Assembly (NCBI GenBank): GCA_050084515.1
Contig: CM114272.1
Coordinates: 45,632,001 to 45,696,000, forward strand
Direction: 5' to 3'
From: Blasia pusilla
Lineage: Eukaryota; Marchantiophyta; Marchantiopsida; Blasiales
DNA: 64,000 nt
This document shows positions 22,063 through 31,742 of the stretch, in pieces. Under the pieces are notes generated by a model. That model saw nothing but the letters and a program-made list of their open reading frames with translations. It was not told the origin of the DNA and did not search any database. Every line of letters starts with the position of its first letter. Positions within the stretch are counted from its first letter, which is position 1. Made by a program: the position numbers and the translations under genes.

Positions 22063-23619
22063 TCATCTCGTTAAGTCCTGCGATATTATATCCAGAAGAT
22101 GTAAAGTATTTCTGTATGTGCGTCGCACGCGGTCATTTGATTCATAGTCATCAAGACTTGCCAGGGGTGCCATTCTAGGTGAGTAGTTCACAGGTGAAGT
22201 CTTCACCTTTTCCCAATACAATCTCTTCAAGAATTGACGAAGTCCCGAGCCTCCTTCATCGGGCATATCTGCTATGGAAAGAGACCAACTCTGTAACCAG
22301 TTGACTACATCCAAATACCAACCACTGACATTGTTTTGTTGAACAACTCTTAAAGCCAATCCAGGAAGATTCCCTAATTCCTGCTCCAGATGCAAATGGC
22401 GGATATACTCGATCGTCCGAGCCAAGCAGTCTACTTGTACTACAGCATCACCAAACTTTGCAGACTTTAACCCATTGGCGTCCTCCACGAAAGTCTGCAG
22501 ACATCTGTTCGCGAACTCCTGAAATACTCTTTCCAGTTTCATCCAATCACCTTTCGACAAATCGACGGCCCAAATTTCACAACCATAACCTACGACTGGT
22601 AAAATTGTCTCATCAAATACCGACCTCACATTCTGAGATTTCTTCTCAAGTGTGCCCGTTAACAAGTCGTGTATGCTTCTCAGTCCAGAGGCAACCCTCC
22701 ACGAAACAGCACAAGACCAGGACTTCGACTCATGGAGGGGCATTCCGAGGTAGACGAGGCTCTCCAGAACTGCTAACTTTTGCCCCAAGAATCTGAAATC
22801 TTGTGTTTTTGCCCAGAGTCTGTCCGCTCCGAACACCAAGACCCGCGTCTGACAAGCGGAAACTGAAAGCTTCCAATTATGACAGTAGTATTCGAACGAT
22901 TTCATACGGATTTTCAAGCCTACTGAGGTCCTGGAAATAAGCACAACGTGATCAGCTCCATAGAGTAAAGCGGGTATCACGACAGAGAGTAGATCGGGTG
23001 CACGGCCTCCATCTGCCATTAGAATCGCTGGCAAATCGTTTAAGTATAGGGAACATACAATCCGTGACGGTGGGACCTCAGCAGAGCTTAGACTATGCAT
23101 AATATCTGCCGTTGGTCCGGCTGAGGACGTGAACTTAGGTCGAAAGTTGCTGTAGACTCTACGTGCATATTCAACCCACGGCTCAGGCACACCTTGATCA
23201 GATAGTTTCTTCCACAAATTTGCGGGAGGAACGGTGATGAAAGCGTCCCCGAGATCCACAAAGCAGCAAAACAACCTCTCCTTCTTCAACCTCGCTTTCT
23301 CTACGAGTGCTCGGAGAGCGAACAGGTGGTCGACCATGGAAAAGTATCCCTTGAATCCTGCCTGCCCCGATGCCGCACCGTGACGCTGTTCTGCCCACTC
23401 TACAAGCTTAGAATCGATGAGCTCCTTATCCTTCTCATGCATCGGTGCAGCTCTAGCAAATTCTGTGCGGTCTCTTTCGTTCCCCCGGATCGTTGGAATC
23501 GTGTCTGCAATCCTCTCGTTGGTGGGACAGCACTTACCGGAGCTAGATAGACTGGTGATTGATGGACATTGCGGACAGCTATTCGCAGCAGAATCCCTCA
23601 CCGACGCTTTCTTCGACAT
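22063..23619 (-). CDS. LINE-type reverse-transcriptase-like protein with degraded active site
   Basis: One uninterrupted 518-codon frame. The N-terminal 60 residues are Cys/Ser-rich and not RT-like. RT blocks follow: GQAGFKGYFSMVDHLFAL, RLFCCFVDLGDAF (motif A, with its Asp), CSLYLNDLPAIL (end of the motif B region) and LLYGADHVVLISRT, where LLYADDVVLIS is expected. The catalytic Y-A-D-D has become YGADH, and the GxxQGxxxSP loop is replaced by AEVPPSRIVCS. A thumb-like region follows (VYLGMPLHESKSW, LPVVGYGCEIWA). No endonuclease domain is seen upstream. An open frame this long with dead catalytic motifs could be a recent 5'-truncated insertion or a co-opted gene. It lies 128 bp downstream of the SIVA-like gene on the same strand. 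Confidence 0.7.
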   Translation of the reverse strand: MSKKASVRDSAANSCPQCPSITSLSSSGKCCPTNERIADTIPTIRGNERDRTEFARAAPMHEKDKELIDSKLVEWAEQRHGAASGQAGFKGYFSMVDHLFALRALVEKARLKKERLFCCFVDLGDAFITVPPANLWKKLSDQGVPEPWVEYARRVYSNFRPKFTSSAGPTADIMHSLSSAEVPPSRIVCSLYLNDLPAILMADGGRAPDLLSVVIPALLYGADHVVLISRTSVGLKIRMKSFEYYCHNWKLSVSACQTRVLVFGADRLWAKTQDFRFLGQKLAVLESLVYLGMPLHESKSWSCAVSWRVASGLRSIHDLLTGTLEKKSQNVRSVFDETILPVVGYGCEIWAVDLSKGDWMKLERVFQEFANRCLQTFVEDANGLKSAKFGDAVVQVDCLARTIEYIRHLHLEQELGNLPGLALRVVQQNNVSGWYLDVVNWLQSWSLSIADMPDEGGSGLRQFLKRLYWEKVKTSPVNYSPRMAPLASLDDYESNDRVRRTYRNTLHLLDIISQDLTR

Positions 23620-23746
23620 TCTTTCAACTGAAACAAAAGTGCAACAAATCTAGGAACAAGTTGGTGAGCGTACGCCGTATGATTACAAGTTACAGCTCTT
23701 CTTCCCACCGTGGAATTGAAGGTTCTGCTTGGAAGTCGTGGGAGAT

Positions 23747-24346
23747 CTACACCAGCTCCATGCTGCAAGACTGGTCATTTTTCACGTTACTCGGGAAGAA
23801 ACCTGACGTCAATTGCTGAAATCCAGATTCTGTCGGTGGACTCGTTCGGAACTCACTGAAGCTCGGACCTTCTCTATCGCAGTCGAAACAGAAGCTCCGA
23901 TCGTAGCGCTCCTTGTAATTGGAGGTGCAGCAGATTGAGCAGAAAGATTCTTGACATCCATCACATCGCCTGAAACACAATTCACAACATCCCCGCGAAC
24001 AATGAAAGCAATTTCTTTCGAAAAACCTAGATGTACATATATAACAGTAAGCACCTCCCTTGCGAGTAGAAGACTCTTGAGTACAACTCAAAATCGCCAC
24101 CGGCGAGGCTGCCTTACAGGCAACCCTATGACAACTCTGACTTTTGCTATCCGCAATTCCATTGCTGCTTGGATTCTTGCCAACATGCGGTTTTCCCAAC
24201 CATGTACCGGCACCAGCACTTGTGAATGCGCCAAGTCTGAGTTTGGTGAGGGTTGCTTCGTAAATCGACAGGGAATCCTCTTTTTGAACTTTCCCTTCAC
24301 CCCTTTCCACACATCCGAAAGGTAACGATCGCTTTGAGCCGGACAT
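23747..24346 (-). CDS. SIVA-like cysteine-rich protein
   Basis: 199 codons, single exon, intact. It starts MSGSKRSLPF, like the short basic start of Siva proteins. It has SIYEATLTKLRLGA where Siva has its conserved N-terminal segment, and ends with a cysteine array. From about residue 102 this runs C-x2-C-x6-NC-x2-C-x3-C-x2-C-x3-C-x2-C-x4-C-x2-C, then NYKERYDRSFCFDC. That spacing and the Tyr-rich end match the C-terminal zinc-binding domain of Siva. In animals Siva binds TNF-receptor-family tails and has apoptosis and ubiquitin-related roles; the function in plants is not established and I infer none. The tail after the last CxxC (about 40 residues) is longer than in animal Siva. A FYVE/RING-like finger is the alternative reading. 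Confidence 0.68.
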   Translation of the reverse strand: MSGSKRSLPFGCVERGEGKVQKEDSLSIYEATLTKLRLGAFTSAGAGTWLGKPHVGKNPSSNGIADSKSQSCHRVACKAASPVAILSCTQESSTRKGGAYCYICTSRFFERNCFHCSRGCCELCFRRCDGCQESFCSICCTSNYKERYDRSFCFDCDREGPSFSEFRTSPPTESGFQQLTSGFFPSNVKNDQSCSMELV

Positions 24347-26220
24347 GACTCCGCCACTCGCATTCTTAGAATCTCCACACTGCAGACTGACAGGTCTCGG
24401 AAACCTCGAAGTTCATCTCGCCCTTATCTTCGTACCCTAACAACATGCCATCTCACATTTCCCAAATTCGGCATCATTGAAATCCCATTTCCCACACACC
24501 GTTTCTGCGGCTTATCAGTAGACACCATGCGAGTCCCTTCGGATGGATGAACCTGCAACCACACTTATCTCGGACGGTATCGAACCCTTTTCACTCTTCG
24601 TCTATGCAGTGTGCACTCGAGGCTTAACCACATCTCAAAGATGTCGGTGAAACGTTTCGAAAGAACGTCTCAGCTCCTGCTATTCCGCCGACCCTCCAGA
24701 CAAAATTGCTGACTTCTGGATTGCCAGCAAATATCGCGACCCTCTGCACCCTCCAATGCGTACCTGCGGCACCACTGAATTCCATCCGAAGCGACCTGGA
24801 CACGAGGAACGACACCGTTCTTCTCCCAATTATTCGTGCTCGTCGGATGTGGCATCTTCCGGGCGGGAAATGCAGATACTGAGGAGGGCGGTTCAAATGG
24901 AGCGGCCCTTCTCCGGCTACGTGCGAGGAGGTCAACGGAGCCGCACACGTTTGTGTGGCTCCCGTCAGCCTCCCTTCACTTTTCTTTTTTTTAATTTGAC
25001 GGGTTTAGGTTCCCTAAGGGCATTTCACACTTAGTATACAATCTTTTATGGTGTTTAATTATTTACGGCCCCTACATGTAACGCTCGTTTTGCGTTGCAT
25101 CCCATTTTTATCTGCGCCTCACTTCATGTGTCTCGGTAGTTGACGTGCACGTTCAAGTATCATCCGATTGTCATCTTCAACGGTGGTATTGTTGGCGGCG
25201 TCGTGTAAACCTTAATCCGTGCCTCGTACGAGTGTTCTGGTTCTCGTGTAAACCTTCATCGATATCTGTACGAGGGCTGTGGCGGCCGTCAACATTCAAG
25301 CGAATCGTGTATAGTGGCAGAATGGCAGAAAATTCGTTCATCTAAACCTTTATCGATGTCTGGTATCACGCTTCTTGCGGCTCTTCGCATTCACACACTT
25401 TGTGTATACTGGCACCATTGACAAGAATGACAGAAAACTGCCCTCTCACCGCGTTTGCTTCCAATTATAACGATCGTGTCAGATCCCTTTTCCGTCTCCA
25501 ATACACTACCAACGCTTCGAATTTCATGAGTACTCACTTCACTCAATTCTGCACTCATGTTCTCGGATGTTGTACTGCTCTATACGAGTTGCCTCGTCTC
25601 CCGCTCACCGTTCTTGTTACATCATTGTTGTGGATCTCGAGTGCTTGCTATTGTTTTGTTTCTCATCGGCCCGCACTGCATCTACCGCACCCGTTCGCGT
25701 TTGTTTTGTTCCGGTTAGCATTGCGCATATAGACTCGTAGTTGCAAGGCACTCCACTGCCCTAGTTTCGGCTCACTCTGAGCGTGTGATTTCATCTCGTC
25801 ACTACGTTCCTTCAAGTGTTATAGTCAACATTGTCCGTGAAGAAACTTTGGGCTCACCTGTTTAGAGTGTCGTAGACGCCCTCAGATTACACGCATTTTC
25901 CCTAAGACCTCGTCTTAGGGTCTTCTGCTGTGAAGCGGTGAAGCACTACCGTCGTCAGGTTCGAGGGCATGGTGCGGAGCAAGGCGCATACTTCTCACGA
26001 TTCTGTATCGGTAAGGAAATTTCCAAAAAAATAAATCTTTCTCTTTCCCATCCATCCCTTCCATCTATTAGACCAGATGATTTAGGCTTTGATTTTCCAA
26101 TTGATCATTGTCTCCATGCCATAAGTGACGTGTTTCGACCCTGATCCTGTAATTTCCATTTCTATGTTTGTTCCCTTGCCTTCTTTGGACACACTGTTCT
26201 ATCAATTTGATTTGATAACG
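24347..26220. other. intergenic; upstream region of the SIVA-like gene
   Basis: No gene is recognised. The first few hundred bases would hold the SIVA-like promoter and 5' untranslated region. Short imperfect repeats of GTGTAAACCTT occur around 25200-25350. Confidence 0.4.
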
Positions 26221-27110
26221 TGATTCCTTGGAATAGGCTCGTAAAACTATTGCCATCAATTGGCAGATAGTTTTGGTAGATGCTTTCTAATGTCAAAGTA
26301 GAGGGAGAATCGTTGGGTGGCGGAGGGCTCTAGCCAAGAACTGTGGTGCATGTCAAGTGCAACAGCCCAATCAGGACCCCCATGATAGACACCATCAAGA
26401 TTTGAACACTTGATGTCGATACCATTTCTTGTGACACAGATTTGGTCCTGCAAACTCCCACTGTATATATTCGATGGGCAACCATTCGAGCTCTGTTGTA
26501 GCTAAGTCTCCTCTTGTGCCACTCATATCACTCGATCGTAGTGTTTACAATCAGGACAGATTTGCGAAATCAAGTCCAATCCTACTTTCTGCTCCTTTCC
26601 TCTAAGTTGCATGGCCAGGCGGGTTTGAATGTACGTGCGTACACACGTTTCGACGTTCAATGACGGCTCAAGCAGCCAGGGAGCTCTCCCCATCGCCCTT
26701 GTTGAGTCAAAACGAGGGCGAGTCGTTGATTTGAAAAGGGGATTCCTTGGAATGGGCTCGATAAACTATTTCCATCGATTGGCGGATAGTTTTGGTAGAT
26801 GCTTTCTAATTTCAGAGTAGAGGGAGAATCGTTGCGTGGCGGAGGGCTAAGTCCAAGAACTGTGGTGCACGTCAACTGCAACAGCTCGATCAGAAGCCCC
26901 CTCACAGACACCATCAAGTTTTGAACGCTTGATGTCGATCCCATTTCTTGTGACACAGATTTGGTCCTGCAAAGTCCCATTGTATATATTCGGTGGGCAG
27001 TCATTGAGCAGCCATTTCAGCTCTCACGTAGCGGAGTCTCTTATTGTGCCACTTAGATCACTCAATCGTAGTGTTTACAGTCGAGATGGATTTGCGAAAT
27101 CATGTCTGAT
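26221..27110. repeat. direct duplication of about 360 bp
   Basis: Copy 1 (26221-26580) and copy 2 (26741-27110) start with GATTCCTTGGAAT and run in parallel through TAGTTTTGGTAGATGCTTTC, GTAGAGGGAGAATCGTTG, GACACAGATTTGGTCCTGCA and TCGTAGTGTTTACA to a final TTTGCGAAATCA. The period is about 520 bp, and mismatches and small indels are frequent. On the minus strand copy 1 reads open for about 45 codons, but I do not recognise the product and copy 2 breaks it. Confidence 0.8.
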
Positions 27111-27960
27111 TTTGCATTTACATGTTTCCATTTACATTAATAACCATCTCAGATGTGAATTTTGTCCCCATTACTCAGTCATACCATGGTTCAAAGTACA
27201 ATTAGAAACCTTTTGTATAATACCGAGTATAAGACTAGTCTTCAATGTCACGTATTTAGTTTCATTACTACGATTGTGCACTAGAGTGCCCAATAGATCT
27301 CATGCTAATGTTTAATATCATCCTAGTACTCACCACCTTGGTTCTCTCTTTTGTGAAACATCCATAGTACAAAATGCCGCAACCACCCACACCTAGGGTT
27401 ACCAGAAGATCTAATAGCATAACCAATATGCCTTTGCAAGGTGATACTAATCACAAAAAATCTGCTACTTCTACGTATATTAATATAGCATAGAGAACCG
27501 CGATTCTGAGGAAGTCTCGCTTACAGAAACAGAGAACACATGCACAGAACAGAGAAGTGCTCAAAGCAAAACTAGTATGCAAACCTATATGCTACCACTG
27601 GTCAATTGCAAACAGTCTACTCCATACATGCCAAGATATCTGTAGCAAGTTCATACTCAATATGCATTGTTGTGGGTATTGTGGTGTAGTACTTTACTCT
27701 ACAACTCGTACTGCCATGTGCACTATTAAATCCTCGGTTTATCCACCACATGCGCTCTGCAATGGGTTCTTGATACCATATATTATCGCTCGTAAGGAAG
27801 AATTCTATGCCTATGATTTTTGTACAACTGACCAACCTTGTACGAGTTTGAATGTCTACATGACACTTGCTTATATACACAGCATTTTGGCACCCAATCC
27901 TCTTCACTTACAACTTGTTTCTATTGTAGACTCTAGGATTGGAATCATTAACAAGTTTAA
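27111..27960. other. possible upstream part of the Helitron gene, not assignable
   Basis: A frame open at 27557-27997 is Cys/His-rich (NMHCCGYCG). It may belong to the N-terminus of the decayed Helitron gene that follows, but no motif decides this. Confidence 0.3.
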
Positions 27961-29051
27961 TGGCTTTCACAATGGAATTTCAACCGTACATCACTAGCAG
28001 AATCCCCTCTAATTTCTTGGAATCTTGAGTTAGTTTCAAAGGAAAAAATTGAGTCTCTAATAGCAAACATAAGGCAAGTCCTACTTACTAACCTAGCTGT
28101 CGACGACCTTTACAAAGACTACAAGTGCCTCCTAGAGTTACCTAATCCAACTGTTGGATTGGTTGTTCTTCCTGGCTCATTAGAAACATCTATACTCTAA
28201 GTTGCACAAGAGAAGGGCCAAGTAACACATAGCATGTCATTAAACTCATACCAGCCAAAGTTGAACATTCTCCAAGATATTACATATTGTTTACCTACTA
28301 GAAGTAGAAAATCATCAGATATTTTTTACAACGGATCTATTTTCTTCAAGAAGGAAGCAAATACTAGAGAACACTTCCTTACAAATTCCATAGGTGCATC
28401 TACTCATACATGCCTTACTATAGAAACTAACATATTCCCATTTTTTTTCCCATAATTAAAAGGTTACTTCACTAGTTGTGGCTCTTTCCCGGATTACATG
28501 CGACTCACTTCTAAAAAAACCCTCACTCCATTTTCCTTGAACAAAGCCTACATTTTAGTCATGTATCAGTTACGTCAATCAATATCAATTTGTTCCTCGG
28601 CTTGTTCTTTTATATTCAATAAAGACTTAGATAAACTCATAAAGGACAAACCACATCTTTGTGAAAAGGACTTATACCACCATTTGTCTAAACATTCACT
28701 TAGTTCATAAATACCTCGCAACCCAAACTCGCACAAGAGGCATTTGAAGGACCTAAAGGCCATGGTATATAAGTGGGGCATGCCCCAATTTTTCTTAACT
28801 CCCACCATCGATGAGGTCTTAGACACCCGATGGCCTGAAATCACACATAGAGAGCATTGTGAAAAGATTCAATCATGACTTCACTTGGCGTGATGGACCT
28901 TCCAAGTGTGCCCAACTTTTCCATACAAAACTACATACATTCCTTGCTACCTATATATTCTCTAGCCCCAAATATTAGGTCGTATTCTTGACTAGGTTAT
29001 CAGATATCAGCTTCAAGGAAGGGGCAACTTGCATTGTCACATAATTTTTAT
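27961..29051 (+). pseudogene. Helitron Rep/helicase N-terminal region with HUH motif
   Basis: Mostly one frame with TAA stops at 28198, 28453 and 28708 and a frameshift near 28860. Recognisable Helitron-like blocks are LTPFSLNKAYILVMYQLRQS, HLKDLKAMVYKWGMPQFFLT, DTRWPEITH, then NHDFTWRDGPSKCAQLFHTK. After a last frameshift comes IRYQLQGRGNLHCHIIF. The final block carries the His-x-His pair (codons 29032-29034 and 29038-29040) of the HUH nuclease that nicks DNA in rolling-circle transposition. The gene is cut off right after this motif by the LTR of copia A2 at 29052. No helicase continuation was found after copia A2. Confidence 0.78.
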
Positions 29052-29089
29052 TGAAGGTTGAGTTATATTCAAACTCATGAGACACTTCA

Positions 29090-30092
29090 TGTCGTGCGCC
29101 TACTCTCCTTGAACGTCAATCTTAGTGTTGCGGAAGCGTACGTTCAATAGGACACACTCTCATCGCCAACCTGCATCCAAACGCACTCATGTTAATCTGG
29201 ATTTGGGTCAAGCGGCCTTCCAACCCACCGAGTCCTCAACCCGGCATCTCATCAAACTCAACCTTCCCTCATTCCTAGGTTCCCAATACGGGCAAGTCTT
29301 CCGAGACTTGGGACAGACTTTCTGGTTAGTTCAGACACCTGAAACGGCGTTTGCGCGCCTAACGGTCCCAACTATCCAACGGACCTCGCATGAGCCCCTA
29401 GCCGAGACTCAACGATATTAGTCACAAGTTGGAATCCAATAGGGATCTCCGAAATCCCTCTATTGAACTTGGTTTGGGTTTTGAAGCCCAACACCAAACT
29501 CACGATCTGTTCCGTGCCCTTGGGTCGCCCCGTCGAGCCCAAAGTGGGGCTCGAGTCCCAAGCACTCTTGGAGATCTTCCCCCCTTACTAGTACTTATGG
29601 GAAACTCCAGGGTCCCCCTACCTTTGGAAAGACCACCCGAGCCCCTTTTTTTGGCCCTCAACCCGACTCCTCTTACACTCAATTTTGGCCCATATCTCCA
29701 CCTTTGTGCAAGCGTTTGCAAAGGTTTTAGATGCGTTGGAATTGGCTTAACATAAGCTTTCGGACACTACCTTATTTGTTCCAAACGCTTTTTAGGACTC
29801 AAAGTTATGGTTAAAAGTACAGTCAGAAACTCCCAACCGTTGCCTACGTCTCAAGTCCGGTTTTCACCCCTTGGCGGCGTCTCGTCCAAGACTTGACTTC
29901 TCTCAAATCTGAGTACCGCGTTGAGTTCCAATTTCTTGGTCCTAACCACAACACAAAACAATGGAAACGCTCGCCTCGCTCACGTCTCGCCCTTGTGTTT
30001 CCTTAACTCCCAAAGTGCAAACCATCCTAGCATGAGCTCATTAGAGTTTGGATGTTTTGCTTGGCGCTTGTTTGGTTATGAGGGTCGCGACA
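29090..30092 (-). mobile_element. solo LTR of family S, minus orientation
   Basis: 1,003 bp, beginning TGTCGTGCGCC and ending GGGTCGCGACA on the plus strand; it is the reverse of 30317-31336. Five-base flanks CTTCA (29085-29089) and CTTGA (30093-30097) are a target duplication with one mismatch. It is inserted in the 5' LTR of copia A2. Confidence 0.85.
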
Positions 30093-30316
30093 CTTGAACT
30101 GCTACATTTTCTACTCACACAAAGTAGGGAAGCTTAATCTTTGTTAGTCAGCTAAGCACGATTATCTTAACTAGGGTTAGTTAATCACATTTAGTCTAAC
30201 TTGAGACTATGAGATTAGGGTCAGAATTTCTTGTACAAACCCAACATGGTTGAGAAAGGGACCAGCCTCCACTCATTCTCTCATTGCGAAATTTTGTTCT
30301 GATGGTGGTGTGTGAG

Positions 30317-31336
30317 TGTCGCGACCCTCATAACCAAACAACACCAAATACGTGCCAAGCGAAACATCAGAACTCAAAGGAACTCACGCCGCGAGGTTTG
30401 CGCTTTGGAGAGGCGTTTGGTAGAGTCTCTTGGAAAAGTCTAAGAGACGAAACACGGAACAGAGTTGTGCGTTTCATGCGTTAGTGGTCGCGACCAGGAA
30501 ACCTAGACCAAACGCGAGCCGAGACTTGAGATGAGTTGAGTCTTGGAGGTTGGTTGCCAAAGAGGTGAGAACCAGTTTGGAATATGACTAGCGTTTGGGA
30601 GAATCTGACTGTGTTTAGGACCATAACGTTGAGCTCCGAGATGCGTTTGGGACAAATAAGGGCGCGTTGGAAAGCTGATCTTGAGACGCTTCCAACGCAC
30701 CAAAGATCTCAGCAAACGCATAAGTACAGGCTGAGATATTGGCCGAAAACGATTCAAAGAGCAATTGGGTTGAGGGCCAATTGGAGGGGCCCGGGTGTCT
30801 TTCCTAAATGTAGGGGGCCCCGGAGATCCCCAGAAGTACTAGTAAGGGGAGTACCTTTCCGAGATGTCTCGGGAAACGAAACCCCACTTTGGGCGCCAAA
30901 CGGCGTTTCAGAGGCACGGATGAAACGGGAGTTTGGCGCGAAACCCAAACCCAAACCTGATCCAGGGAGTGGACTTTTACGCCACACTTGGATTCCAACC
31001 GAGATTCACCGTGCGAGTCTTGGTGAGGAACTCATTGGATGTTCATCGGACAGTTGGAACCGCTAGGCGCGAAAACGCCGCTTTCAGGTTCCCGAACCGA
31101 AAAGTCTGTCCCAAGTCTTTCGAGACTTGCCCGTGTTGGAAACCGCGAAACTAGGAAGGTTGAGCTTGAAGAGAGAGTCCGAGACGAGAACTCGGAAAGT
31201 AATCCCGCTGATTGATCCAAGACCCGACTAACCGAAGTGCGTGTTTGGATGCAGATCAGCGTTGAGAGCGTGACCTACTGAACGCACGCTTCCGCAACAA
31301 ACAAGATTAACGTTCAAGGAGAGTAGGCGCACGACA
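30317..31336 (+). mobile_element. solo LTR of family S, plus orientation
   Basis: 1,020 bp, TGTCGCGACCCTCATAACC at the start and GCGCACGACA at the end. It has a perfect 5-bp target duplication GTGAG (30312-30316 and 31337-31341), so it arrived as a full element and recombined to a solo LTR. Internal sequence is absent. It is inserted in the same copia LTR as its inverted sister 220 bp away. Confidence 0.9.
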
Positions 31337-31389
31337 GTGAGTGTGAGAGCCGTTTCCCACCAATTATGCTTCTTTAGCAGTTTTCTAAA

Positions 31390-31401
31390 TGATATCGGAG
31401 C
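31390..31401 (+). promoter_or_regulatory. primer-binding site of copia A2
   Basis: TGATATCGGAGC directly follows the 5' LTR end (CTAAA). It is the same site as in A1 with one more change, and corresponds to the 3' end of initiator tRNA-Met. Confidence 0.7.
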
Positions 31402-31742
31402 GATAGGAGAACATCACTTGAAATTCTTGGTGTTTGAGGAGAGAAGAGAGGCAGAGAAGGCAAAATTTCAATTTGGGAGAAGGAAATTTTTCTTAGAGCT
31501 CAATGGGTGCAAATTTCAGGGGGAGCTTTGTCGTTGATAAAACTTTGGAGGTATTTTTAGGGTTTTTTTTACTAATTTATCCCTCTAGGTATGCATCTAT
31601 CAGACTGATGCCAAAGGCAGGTTCTATCCTTCTTGTAGAGCTTGTTAAGAGCTTTGTGACGCATCTAAAATCGCTCAATGTTGACATTCTGAGCTCTTGC
31701 AGTAGCAATTTCAGTGTAAGAAAGTGCAATAAGTAAAGAAAA

